From Flaccisagitta enflata (lineage: Eukaryota > Chaetognatha > Sagittoidea > Aphragmophora): a stretch of 64,000 nt of DNA. The notes beneath the pieces are model-generated. The model ran no database searches. It worked only from the letters and a program-made list of their open reading frames with translations, and had not been told where the DNA came from. Location of the stretch: positions 31,124,001 to 31,188,000 of the forward strand of contig OZ231127.1 of the NCBI GenBank assembly GCA_965153355.1, written 5' to 3'. Position numbers and translations under genes: made by a program. Shown piece by piece: positions 22,873 through 36,051 of this stretch. How positions within the stretch are numbered: position 1 is the stretch's first letter; every line of letters starts with the position of its first letter.

Positions 22873-23531
22873 AGAGAAAATGAAAGAAAAAGAGCGACTT
22901 TATTTCTGAGTAAGGACACAGTTTATAAGGACATCAGGCGGAAATTTATTTATCAATTGTGTTCTTTATGCAAACAGATGCAATCATATTTTATCAAAGT
23001 AAACAGTTGAAAAATATGAGTGATTGAAAAATATGAGAAAAATATGAGTCATTACTAATTATACTACATAATTATGATCTAACTGTGACAAAAATGTAAG
23101 ACACTGGCTGTGAGCATTTCAGCCTAAAACCCAGCCCCCCCCCCAAAAAAAAAACCTGGTCCTGATAAAAAAATTGTGAAGAATGAAGAGGCATACGAGA
23201 CTATAAAGAGTCAAACAGAGAATGACAGACATACGTAGACAGACGGAGAAGAGAAGAGTGAAAAAACTAGGAAGCTACCTTCACGCTATTTGCCGATGAT
23301 AATCATATTCAACGTCTGTTCAAACGCGCTTCTCTGAGCCAAGATCTCCATTTTCGGTCATTACTTTTCCCCTTTCTCGCAGGACTTTTGCCCTACTTGA
23401 CCTAAATTTACCTCAACCGTTTCGTTTTGAAATGGTTTCCTATTTGTTGTTGTCTGCCAGAAGAGGGAGACAGGTCTCGCGATCTTACCCTCCACCGTCT
23501 CCTCCTTCCCAATTTCTTAGCCTACAGCGTT
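22873..23531. other. No gene seen
   Basis: Contains a C-run then A-run at about 23,135-23,152. Nothing else recognised. Confidence 0.5.
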
Positions 23532-24160
23532 TACACTTTTTTTTTTATATAAGCACCTCGTTTATAAGCACGCCCAGCCTCAGATATTGGGAAAATTTAA
23601 GCACATTGCTAAGCACGCTCCAGGCTGAGATTTCCAATTAGAAAAAAAATTTTTTGGTGAATTCCTAAACATATGCTAATTTTTAGATATTTTTGGTTGG
23701 AAGTTCACAAACCAATGAAAACTTTGATAGAAATTAAAACTATCTATTATATCAATCTGTTAGCACATTCAGGATTTTGACACTGATAGAATAGAATGAT
23801 ATATCATGATACTAAATAACACCAATTCAAAAAAAGTTTATACTAATTCAAGATACTAATCTCATCCCATGGTTTATATAAAAGTAGGACAACATCAATG
23901 AAAGATACTGTATATTCTTTATACAAAATATATTATTACTGTATTTTATACTATTCTTTATTCTATACTATACAATACTCTATGCTATACTGTTTTTATA
24001 CCCTCCTGTGTACATTGTTCTATACTGAATAAAAAAAAATTACTTACCGTTAAATACTAAGCATGCATTTAAGCACATTTCAGCCTTAAAAATAAGATTT
24101 TGCTAAGCATGCTCAGCCTCAGCCAAAAAAAAAAGTGCGTGCTTATAAAAAAAAAGTGTA
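23532..24160. mobile_element. Inverted-repeat element, TIR TACACTTTTTTTTTATA
   Basis: The left TACACTT-poly-T-TATAAGCAC pairs with GTGCTTATA-poly-A-AGTGTA on the right. Internal words TAAGCACATT and GCTAAGCACGCT also occur in both arms in inverse order. The element is 629 bp, AT-rich and non-coding. Confidence 0.7.
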
Positions 24161-24483
24161 CTTTTTCTTTCTTTTTTTTCCTCTCTTTCTTTCTCATTTT
24201 CATGAGCGCAAAAGCCAATTAAAAGCTGATTGGGTTTATATATGCAAGGCCAGAGCTGAGGTAGCAGTAAGAAGGATGACAGCGAAAGACGGTTTGAGGG
24301 GAAAGAGGTAACAGTTGGCAAGGGAATGGAAAAACAAGCCCAAGATAGGGCAAATTCGCGAACTGTTGGACAGGCGCAGTACTACAGAACTGCAGTACAA
24401 CACTATTTTACATTTACATGCCTTAGAATGGCATGAAACACCACAAAAGAACAAAAAACAACGGTAATTTAAAAATGTTATAG

Positions 24484-24535
24484 ATGGACGGACTGACGGA
24501 CCTACCAACGACATAGCAAGGTGTCCGCGATTAAT
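24484..24535 (-). mobile_element. Eroded family A core and head
   Basis: A GGACGGACTGACGGACC tract leads to GACATAGCAAGGTGTCC and GCGATTAAT. This matches the minus-strand core-to-head order of complete copies such as 61,905-62,096. Confidence 0.45.
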
Positions 24536-24789
24536 AAAATTCTGCTGGTTGATATCTTGGTTAACCCGCTGACGAGCCAATCAGTCTAGTGGTTTGATCT
24601 GATAAGCGTGAAAATTCTGTTTTTGTTTTTGTTTTTTTCTTTTTGTTCTCTCAGTGGATTATCTCACCCTTTCCACATTTATATGGTTTTAGGTGATGGA
24701 ATCATTTTTGTCTTAAAACTGTTGTTTTTTGAAAGAAAATGAGTAAGGTTAATTTAATATATAATTAATTCTATAGCTTTTGTTTTTTT

Positions 24790-25330
24790 GGGCAGCGGTC
24801 CTGAAGGGGACGAAGTCCTGTAGAACAAAGGGGGACTTTCGTTCGTCTGTTCATTCGTTTGTTTGTTCGTGCGTCCCCCCAGGCCCTCTCAAGCCTGAAA
24901 TCTGCCCTCTCAGAGCTGAAATTTACCCTCTCAGGCTCAAAATATGCCCTCTCAGGCCTTGAATCTTCCTTCTCAGGCCTTGAATCTGCCCTCTCAGGCT
25001 TAAAATCTGCCCTCTTGGGCTTGAAATATGCCCTCTGAGGCCCTCTTGGGCTTGAAATCTGGCCTCTCAGATTCTAGGCCGAAGACGGCAGATTTCAGGT
25101 CTGCCAGGGTAGATTTCAGCCCTGAGAGGGCAGATTTTAGGCCTGAGAGGGCCTAGGGGGGGTTGGACGCACAAATGAACGGACGGATGGACAAACAAAA
25201 GTCTCCCTGTATTCTACAGGACTATGTCCCCTTCAGGGCCGTTGCCCTGCTTCCCTTCACTCTAATTCACAATCATTCAAAGCAGAACAATGGGTATCGC
25301 TGACCACATAATGCCTTTGGGCAACCTGTT
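24790..25330 (+). mobile_element. Family B element, AGTCCTGTAGAAC variant, complete
   Basis: It starts GGGCAGCGGTCCTGAAGGGG and CGAAGTCCTGTAGAAC, then holds a minisatellite (CTCTCAGGCCTTGAATCTGC type, 24,885-25,070) that inverts at about 25,071-25,155 (GGCAGATTTCAGG). The inverted block AGTCTCCCTGTATTCTACAG and the GGGCCGTTGCCCTGC stem follow. It ends at the ATGCCTTTGGGCAACC hairpin. Confidence 0.85.
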
Positions 25331-26121
25331 TCATATGTTGGACACTCATGTATACGATAAGACATAAGCGTTAAGAGTACAGAATGGAATCAAAAAGGCA
25401 GGTTTTAGACTAACAAGAAAATGGCGCAAAAATGCTCTAACCTTTACCTCATATTTGATAGAATATATTGATGCAATTTGATGATTTAATTCGAAAGCAA
25501 GACTTGAAATACAAATCTACATAAAAAAGTGCAAAAACTATTTTCTATAAATTCTTATCAATAAAAACAATGGACAAAAATTTCTATTTTTATGGCGCCA
25601 AGGCCTTAAAAGCAATTCTATCACCTAATCCTGATCGGGGTGATCTACTATACCCTTTCAACAAATTCTCATTTCCCCCAAAAGTTGCCTAATTTCCTAT
25701 CTCATCATAGCAAGAAAATAAAAGAAATAATCGATGCAATTCTCTCTCTTTTACCTTCCCAACTGATATTCAAAGTACCAAATATGGAATCCATTTGACG
25801 CCCGGTTGCAAAGCCAAAGTATCTTCGTTTCTTCTATTCCGAGCATTGCAACACAAGAAAACACAATCTCTCCTTTTTTTGAGTCAAAATATTTGTTTAT
25901 GCCCGACTTACCTAAGAGGTGAAAATCTTCTCATATATCAAGTTTTTGGAACCAAAGCGGCAGAAGCTTTCTATACTTTGACTTTTTATCCCAGTTTTTC
26001 CCATCGATTTGGGTGAAAGAAAACAGAGCGATAGAAGAAGATAGACAAACTTTTTGACTTTTTTTGTCTTCCCATGGCTATTTGTCTTTCCGTCCATCTT
26101 TTTCTCTCTTTCTATCTGCGC

Positions 26122-26126
<5 letters not shown>
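25331..26126. other. No gene seen
   Basis: AT-rich sequence. A 73-codon frame at 25,795 has no recognisable feature. Confidence 0.5.

Positions 26127-26168
<42 letters not shown>
26127..26168. repeat. CT dinucleotide array
   Basis: About 40 bp of CT. Confidence 0.95.
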
Positions 26169-26170
<2 letters not shown>

Positions 26171-26379
26171 CTTTCCTCTTCATTCTGTCAAAAACAGACC
26201 AGAGAAGAGATACTCCAGTGTTTACATCACCCGACAGTTATTCTACATCAAATTGCCCGTGCGCTTTTCCCAGTGTTTGTTTTTTGGAGTCCTTTTCTGG
26301 CCTTTTCTCGGTTTCATCAACACCCTCAACCTATTTTCTCTTCCTCCTCTTTCTACCCCTTCCTCTCCTCCTTTATCAT

Positions 26380-26381
26380 TG

Positions 26382-26421
<40 letters not shown>

Positions 26422-26495
26422 TATCATCATTATCATCATTATCATCATTATCATCATTATCATCATTATCATCATTATCATCATCATTATCATCA
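26380..26495. repeat. ATC/ATT trinucleotide array with 9-bp higher order
   Basis: ATC units pass into regular ATTATCATC 9-mers from about 26,420. The three spurious frames read poly-Ile, poly-Ser/Leu and poly-His. Confidence 0.95.
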
Positions 26496-26987
26496 ACCTA
26501 TCACCCAACAGTTACTGATAACAACCATAGTCCACAGTTCTTTCGCATCCACAGTTCATTCGCAATTTCTTTTCATCACCCCCAAATGTAACATTGTTTG
26601 AACATTAATGACATGCAATGTCAGTTTTTAAAGAAAAAGAGGCTGATAAACATCACTTTTTTCAAGATACCTACTTTGTCGTTTTGAAAACCGTTTTTCT
26701 TTCTCCTTTCCATCCTATTTACTTCCCCCTCTCTCCAATTAGTGTTAGTAGTTGCTTCTTCTCCCCCGCTTCTTCCCGAGCTCCATCAACCATCATCCAT
26801 CAAAGGAAGATTTAAGATTCTCTCCTGTCGTCGTCTTCGTTGGCCTTCTAAGTCGTTGTTGTGATTTGAAGCTGTGAATTTTTCGGGGTAGAATCTGGGT
26901 GAAATCTGGGCACAGCCAATGTAAACATAGTCGTGAAAGGAGATCAGTGCCCAGTGCCTGCAAAATGTAGATTGTACCGTACAAGTA

Positions 26988-26993
<6 letters not shown>

Positions 26994-27080
<87 letters not shown>
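26994..27080. repeat. GA dinucleotide array
   Basis: About 87 bp of pure GA. Confidence 0.97.
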
Positions 27081-27083
<3 letters not shown>

Positions 27084-28150
27084 AAGATAAAACGACGTCG
27101 TTGGTACAGTAACGAGAGATAAATGAGGTTTTTGGTGAAGTACTCCAGCCCTGTAAGGTGGCTTGAATTATGACTTCCATTCCAGGCACTCAGAAAGACA
27201 GTCAATACGTCGAAAAAATAGTCGATGAACTTGGACTTGGGGAAAGACGTAAGAAAGAAAGATTTCACCGAACCTAAAATTCCTCAAACTAGGGGAAAAT
27301 GAAATAAAAGGAAACTAGAACTGAGTAACAGAACGGAGGGGAGGAAAGACAGGTTAACTCGCAGACCGACAATGACAAATTATTGAGGAAATTGAGCGTA
27401 AGCACACGTAAAAGGATAAAAAAAATGGAAAAACTGCATTTTTCGTGTTTTTTCGCACTAAAACCGATCTAGCAGATTATCTGTGCGTTTCGGGTCAAAA
27501 AGGTCATCGAAGCTTTCACTTCAAATCTCCTGGAATAAAAAATGTTGGAATCGAGTAACGGATTTCGCCCTTGGCCTGAGTGGTCACTCACCAACGGCGA
27601 TGTTCTCTACGGTGCGCATCTCTTGATGATACTTTCAGAGCCCTCACTACATTTAACAATTTCTTACCTCAATTCCTAGTTTTTTTTTTCTTCAATTCAT
27701 AACTTTTCACTTTCATTCAAAACTTCCAGTTGAATTTACGACTTTTCTCGTCTTTACAGTTAAGATTTGATACTTTCTTCTGTTTCAACTCATATGATGA
27801 TTATCTGGAAGTTTCTGAAAGAATGGACCAAGTTAAAGTTTTTTTTAACAAATATTTTGGTTAAGTGAGACAATTGTATGTCTCTGGTTTGAAAAAACTT
27901 CTGGAAAGCACGACAGAAAGATAGTCCATATTCCTTTAAGAAATATTCTGAAAATACTTAAAGAAATACTCAAGAATCAGTCAGTGGACAAAACAAAATA
28001 GGTAGAGAGCTCACTCTGTTGGCTTTGATCCAACCTACTGTTATCAAACAGCAGGCTGTAAACAACAACTGGTTGTGAAAATTACAGCCGGCTGTCATCA
28101 TACAAAGTTGGCAAATATCCAACCTAAATAGAATAGAACGTGACTAGCAT
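27081..28150. other. No gene seen
   Basis: Unique-looking AT-rich sequence. A small inverted pair flanks 28,018-28,085 (AGCAGGCTGTAAAC, GCCGGCTGTCAT) but is too short to classify. Confidence 0.45.
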
Positions 28151-28331
28151 ATTCATATTCCTGATGAAATTCTGAGAAGTTTGACATGTCACACTTAACA
28201 CTTTTTATAAAAAATAATCTTTAAACATTGTATTATAACTTTATTAAACATTGATAAAAAATCTCTATTTTTCAGAAAAAGTATATGTTGTGACATATCA
28301 AACTTGTCAGAAATTCACTAGGATTATGAAT
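28151..28331. mobile_element. Palindromic MITE, TTTGACATGTCACA type
   Basis: The arms pair as AAGTTTGACATGTCACA with TGTGACATATCAAACTT, extending outward through ATTCAT...ATGAAT. The core matches the element at 9,689-9,901, though outer sequences differ. Confidence 0.7.
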
Positions 28332-28559
28332 TTGCAGGTCTTTGTCAAGACTATATCAAATGAAATGGAGAATAACGTGGTAATATTGAATGAATGTTGT
28401 AATCGTAAAGCTCTTCTTCAGATAGCGATTTCCGTACATTGTGATGAGATATCCGATGCCAACATCAGCTCCGGTTCTTTTTTCCTGGTTCCTGTCAGCA
28501 CCGCGCCGCCGGCTAGTCTTTTCTTCTCGATTTTCCCCCTTCCCTCTATTACTCTATCT

Positions 28560-30686
<2,127 letters not shown>

Positions 30687-31389
30687 TTTAATTGCAGGCG
30701 GTTGTACTGAGGGAGAAAGCTTAAAAAAGAAAGAAAATAGAAAAAATAGAAAAAATAGAAACAGAGAATTGGCTCATGGAGAGAGACATTAAGTCGAAAT
30801 GGTATTGGTTCTGTCTTAACCCAAGCTGGGACATTATTACTCGATCTCATTTGTGAGAACTCCCAAAATAGAAGGTTCCCCTTCTCGTTGGTCGCAGTTG
30901 TTCCAACAAACGCATAAACGACTTTCTCTGCATTCACGCGCTGGCTAGAGATCGGCATGTGTTCCGGCGTGTGTACAAGCACGCGTCTGTTGGACAGGGT
31001 TCTCATATATGTACGTGCGATTGCATGTGACACCCTACATGTTCGTGACACTACAGAGAACTGGGGTGGCATGGTCCGGTATCTTTATTCTTTTTTCTTT
31101 TCTTTTTATTCTGCATCGATGGACTATTATCGATTTCATTAAGTTCATCTTCATGTGTTTGGAACTAATTTTTAGGTGCGCCATAGCACCTCTATAAGAG
31201 GCTCTGTCTGTCGGTCGGTTGGTTGGTCGGTCGGTCGGTTGGTCGGTCACGCTCGAGTTGAAAATCTCGAAAAGAAGCAAAAATCACTTGAAATGATTCA
31301 GAAATATGCTAGGATGATTCCCAGATGCGCCATAGCACCTCTATAAGAGGTTCTGTCCGTCTGTCCATCCGTCGGTCACGCTCGAATGA

Positions 31390-32105
31390 AAACTCGCTGA
31401 AAATGTTTGAAATCAATTGAAAACTCATTTTGTTCATTTCATTCACTAAAATTCATTTCATTCACTAAAATTCATTTCATTCATTAAAATTCATTTCATT
31501 CACTAAAATTCATTTCATTCATTCATTCATTCATTCATTTATTTCATTTATTCATTTCATTTATTCATTTCCTTCATTCATTTCTTCATTCATTCATTCA
31601 TTCATTCATTCATTCATTCATTCATTCATCCATTCATCCATTCATCCATTCCATTCATTCATTTCATTCATTCATTCATTTATTCCATCCATTCATTTAT
31701 CGCATCCATTCATTAATTCCATCCATTTCTTCATTCATTCATTCATTCATTCATTCATTCATTCATTCATTCATTCACTGAAAATGTTTGAAATCAATTG
31801 AAAACTCATTTCGTTCATTTCATTCACTGAAATACATTTCATTCAATAAAATTCTTTTCATTCAATAAAATAATCAGCTACGTTGAGGTCATTCACTAAA
31901 ATTCATTTCATTCACTAAAATTCATTTCATTCATTCATTCATTCATTCATTCATTCATTCATTCATTCATTCATTCATTCATTCATTCATTCATTCATTC
32001 ATTTTATTTCAGTGGCTGAAAATGTTTGAAATCAATTGAAAACTCATTTTGTTCATTTCATTTACTAAAATTCATTTCATTCACAAAAATTCATTTCATT
32101 CACTA
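31390..32105. repeat. Higher-order ATTC-based satellite inside family A
   Basis: A block starting CTGAAAATGTTTGAAATC and AATTGAAAACTCATT, followed by ATTTCATTCACTAAA repeats and a long ATTC run, occurs three times (starts about 31,396, 31,777 and 32,014). Period lengths differ because the ATTC runs vary. Confidence 0.85.
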
Positions 32106-32117
32106 AAATAATCAGCT

Positions 32118-32392
32118 ATGTTGAGGTCTGATCAAGCTGGGGATAGGTCAGATAGGTCTAGTGATAAGTCAGATAGGTCTGGTGATAGGTCGGATAGGTA
32201 TGGGGATAGGTCTGATAGAGCTCGGGATAGGTCTGATAGAGCTCCGGATAGGTATGATAGAGCTCGGGATAGGTCTGATAGAGCTCGGGATAGGCCTGAT
32301 AGAGCTCGGGATAGGTCTGATAGAGCTCAGGATAGGTCTGATAGAGCTAGGGATAGGTCTGATGGAGCTAGGGATAGGTCTGAGAATCAATA
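32118..32392. repeat. Minisatellite, unit GATAGGTCTGATAGAGCTCG
   Basis: About 14 units of roughly 18-20 bp. They are more regular toward the right and lie directly before the distal end of the surrounding family A element. The unit length permits an uninterrupted Arg/Asp-rich frame on the plus strand, an artefact of the repeat. Confidence 0.9.
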
Positions 32393-32477
32393 ACGCCCGG
32401 CGCACCGTCTTGGCCCGTGTATCCGGCCTTGTTTTCTCTTCATTTCAACCTTAGTATTAGCTGTACATCGACCTATA

Positions 32478-32478
<1 letters not shown>

Positions 32479-32556
<78 letters not shown>
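32479..32556. repeat. CA dinucleotide array
   Basis: About 78 bp of pure CA. Confidence 0.97.
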
Positions 32557-32558
<2 letters not shown>

Positions 32559-32889
32559 GTCATAAAGGTCTAATTAGGAGACGTTGTACGCCACTTTGGC
32601 CCAGCCTTTGCCTCGTTATCACAGACGCCGAGAACAAACCTTTGAAAATTTAAGAGACTTTTTTATTGCTCAAGGAATTTCCCCAAAGAAAAAGGCACAA
32701 GAAATAAATAAGAGATTTTCCCTCTCTCTTGGCTTGGATCTGGGTGGAAAGTGGGAGAGAGGCCGAGTACAGGGGAGGGGGGAGGAGGAGGACGGAGAAA
32801 AGACGGGGGTTGAGTGAAAAGGGGAAAAGGGGAAAATAGGAGGTGGAGAAGGGGAGAAACGAAGCGATATGTGGAGGTGGGTCTCTGGA

Positions 32890-32923
32890 AAAACTAGGAA
32901 AGAAAAAGAGAAAAAGAAAGAAA

Positions 32924-32954
<31 letters not shown>

Positions 32955-33025
32955 GAAAAATTGAACAAAAGAAAGAGATGTGTAGACAGCAAAGGGTGAA
33001 TCAAGAAATCAGGAGGATGAATGAA

Positions 33026-33079
<54 letters not shown>
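32890..33079. repeat. AAAG and GA arrays
   Basis: AAAG units (32,915-32,953) and a GA array (33,029-33,079) are separated by purine-rich sequence. Confidence 0.93.
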
Positions 33080-33081
<2 letters not shown>

Positions 33082-33403
33082 AAAAGCCGAGAGATGAAAA
33101 AAAAAAGCTTGAGTGGCGCCGGTGAACGCGACGGTGGATGAAATGTGGTCGATGATGAACTACGAGGGTCTGCATTTTATGGAATCTGCAATCACATATC
33201 TCGTTCAGCGATGGGTTTGAACCTTCGGAAGCGATGTACCTTCCGCCATTATTATCATTAATCAGTGATGCGGGCAGCTGCTGAAGACTGCTTCGACGAC
33301 GCAAGTAGATGGTAATGACGTCACGATATAAAGGAGCCATTTTTTTGAAAAATGGAGAGTGGCGGAACATTATTACAGCCAGGCGGAAAGAGCAGTTATG
33401 AAA

Positions 33404-33539
33404 AACAAGGCTAAGTAAGCCAATGAGGTGCGACGTGTGGATCGTCGAACGAATGCGTTACCGATCAATCGACTGACCGACCAACCAATCGACCGACGTA
33501 CACAGGCAGTTAATAAGGTGCTTTGTCGCACCTAAAAAG
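33404..33539 (-). mobile_element. Family A element, GGTGCGAC code, complete
   Basis: On the minus strand: AGGTGCGACAAAGCACCT, then a GTCGGTCGATTGG core, the subterminal GTCGCACC (exact inverse of the head code), and GGCTTACTTAGCCTTGTT. It is the closest relative of 8,925-9,036, with a longer tetramer core. Confidence 0.85.
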
Positions 33540-34877
33540 TTACGTTGAAAAAATAGCTAGATGGGAACAGCTCGCACGCCTTTACTGTGAAAGTTATCAT
33601 CGTCAGGATAGCTGGCAATTGATTGCGCGATCATGATTATACTGGACTTTCACCAAGTTGTTTGCGAAAGAGAGAGACAGACACAGAAACAAAGACGAAG
33701 ATAGCAACGACTGCAACACGGAGACATGAAAGCACAGACTTTGCTTCTTCGCTCGACAAAATCTCTCATTGGGTGTTGCTTTTTTTCTAATGCTTCTTCA
33801 ATCCCTTTTCCTCAAGTCATTCTCTTCTCTTTCATCTTTTTTTTTTATTTCTTTGGAGAGTTAGAGGGAAGGGAGGCAGAAGGGCTACAGTAAGAAAAGG
33901 CCGTGAACGTGGGTGCCAGGGTGCAAGGAATAGTTAAAACGATGGATATTGGAGAGGGTGGCTGCCGGCTAGAATCAAGAAAGAGCAATAAAGACGGCTT
34001 GAGCTTTGGGAGGAAAAGGATGATTCTGAGAAGGAGAAAAAACACTTTTGTGACTCTACTGCCATGGAAACAGTTATAGAATTGATTAAAATCAGTAATG
34101 GTTGATTAACTTTTTAACGAATTGAGCTAGAAAGTTCTGCTTGGTTTAGATTAAAAGAAGGAGATTGTTTCCCTTTTTTTCAAAACCTAAATCCGTTGAA
34201 TTCTTTGCAAGTTAGGACAGATTTAGCTTGATGCTACAATTATTCCAAGGTAGCAAAATGGCAAAATCAAATGGAATTTGGAAAAAGAGTTGTATTCACC
34301 GCGTTTGATTTTTGGATTGATTAAAAGCTTTGATGACAAAATTACGCGCGTTAATTGGGGGATAAACAATCTATTCAGAATCTGGTACCCGCGCGGTGTC
34401 ATATTCAGTTGAGACAATGTTGCATTTTGAAAAAAAAAAAAGATATCATGGAATGTTCAACAACATAGGACTCGTTTAGAAACGATTGCAATGCCCGTGC
34501 AACTAATTTGCAACATAGCCATGTCGTTTTTCATTCACACAACCCAGACATGAATGAGATGTCAGAACCTAGATCTAAATGACATCAAATGACCCGATTC
34601 ATGTACAAACACTTATTTGGACATCCGTTACTCGGACATTTATTTTCATTTGGAATCCTCGTGAAGGAAATCTTTAATCCAGCCATTAGGTCGGAAGGAC
34701 GCGGAGATCGTTAGGCTGACTCCCCAAGGATTTCCCAAACGAGGATCTTTTTTTATTCTTTAGGCTGCTTTTTCATCTCTTTCAGTCTTAGTGGAGCATC
34801 AGTACAGTATATGGACTATCGCCTCCCTAATCTCCATCCCACAGTGCTACGCACTTTTCTTGGGAGAACACATTTTT
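33540..34877. other. No gene seen
   Basis: No domain, splice-bounded exon or repeat recognised. A 12-bp A-run lies near 34,430. Confidence 0.5.
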
Positions 34878-35019
34878 AGTCGCGGAAACGCGACTCTACT
34901 CCTTGCTGTGTCGGTCGGTCCCGCGTATTTTTAGATGCGTCCTCGCATCTCTATAAGAGGGTCTGAAGGAAGCTCAGTGATGAGAAATTTTCAAAAGACG
35001 ATTTTTAGGGTTTTCTCTT

Positions 35020-35395
35020 CATTTCTCTTCATGTCTCTTCATGTCTCTTATATTTCTTATGTCTCTTTCATCTCTTTCATCTCCTATATGTCTCTCATGT
35101 CTCCTATATGTCTCTTATATCTCCTATGTCTCTTATTTCTCTTATTTCTCTTATGTCTCTTATGTCTCTTTGTCTCTTTTGTCCCCTATGTGTCTCTTAT
35201 GTCTCTTATATCACTTATATCTATATCTCTTACATCTCTTATACCTCTTATATCTCTTATGTCTCTTATATCTCTTATATCTCTTATATCTCTTATATCT
35301 CATCATGTCTCTATATGTCTCTTATGTCTCCTCATGTTTCCTCATGTCTCTTCATGTCTCTCCATGTCTCTCCAAGTCCCTTCATGTCTCTTTCA
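35020..35395. repeat. Pyrimidine-rich TCTCTTATG/TCTCTTATA minisatellite
   Basis: About 40 units of 9-10 bp with CTCCTATG and CTTCATG variants. Confidence 0.9.
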
Positions 35396-35397
35396 GG

Positions 35398-35680
35398 CGT
35401 TCCGTGAGGTTTTGGGAGGGGTGGGGAGGCGTGGGGTGGGGAGGGGAGGTGGGGAGGGGTGAGGGTGGGGAGGCGTGGAGGAGAGGAGTGGGGAGGGGTG
35501 GGGGGAGGGGTGGGGAGGCGTGGAGGGGAGGGGTGGGGGGAGGGGGAGGCGGCGTGGAGAGGTGTGGGGGGAGGGGTAGGGAGGTGTGGGGGGCGTGAGG
35601 GGAGGCGTGGGGAGGCGTGGAGGGAGGGGTGGAGAGGAGTGGGGGGGTGGAGAGGCGTGGGGGTGGGAGAGAGGAATCAG
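35398..35680. repeat. G-rich minisatellite, GTGGGGAGGGG type
   Basis: Nearly 300 bp of GGGGAGG, GTGGGGAGGCG and GTGGAGGGGAGG units. Runs of three or more G recur throughout, so the plus strand has strong G-quadruplex potential. Confidence 0.9.
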
Positions 35681-36051
35681 TTTATATTTTTCTCTTTATC
35701 TCTGAATCTTTATATTTTCATGTTATTTTATCTTGATATCTTTATATCTTATCAATTTGTATTATAATATCTTACATCTAAAGAGGACGCATCTATTGGA
35801 CATCTCTTGGCCTTGTTGAATTGCAAGCGATTTCCGCATTTCTGCCCATGCCCAACCTTCGCGACCTGGGTGCCGTGTGCGCGTGTATCCGGCCTTGTTG
35901 AGGCAAGTCAGGGCAGTCCAGATTATCTGATTGTCATTTTGTTCATCTATCAAGTAGAGAGTAGAGAGTAGAGAGCATTGAACAAAACCTTTTACATGCA
36001 TCGGAGCGGCCAGGAATCTCGATGGAGAAATTCTCAATTTTAAGGGTTATG

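Larger units (their letters stand above)
31174..32433 (+). mobile_element. Family A element, GGTGCGCC code, expanded by minisatellites
   Basis: The head AGGTGCGCCATAGCACCT and CTATAAGAGGCTCTG are followed by a GTCGGTCGGTTGGTT core. A second head-like block lies at 31,324-31,378 (AGATGCGCCATAGCACCT). The distal code GGCGCACC is the exact inverse of GGTGCGCC and is followed by CCCGTGTATCCGGCCTTGTT. The roughly 1 kb between ends is nearly all tandem repeat. An alternative is a tandem pair of truncated copies that share one tail. Confidence 0.75.
34933..35817 (+). mobile_element. Family A element, ATGCG code, nested and minisatellite-filled
   Basis: The head AGATGCGTCCTCGCATCT and CTATAAGAGGGTCTG are followed by two large low-complexity blocks. 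The distal code GAGGACGCATC is an exact 11-base inverse of GATGCGTCCTC. It ends ATCTCTTGGCCTTGTT. Confidence 0.8.
34878..35899 (+). mobile_element. Family A element, TCGCG code, carrying a nested copy
   Basis: The head AGTCGCGGAAACGCGACT and GTCGGTCGGTCC run to 34,932. The element resumes at about 35,818 and ends TTCGCGACCTGGGTGCC, then GTGTATCCGGCCTTGTT. Head and tail both use the TCGCG code, unlike the ATGCG copy between them. Confidence 0.75.

Noticed and set aside
31390-32392. CRISPR-like array
   Set aside because: The repeats are contiguous satellites without unique spacers, and the context is eukaryotic.
32118-32393. Arg/Asp/Ser-rich repeat protein resembling an RS-domain protein
   Set aside because: The frame is created by an in-frame minisatellite inside a transposable element; there is no start or splice context.
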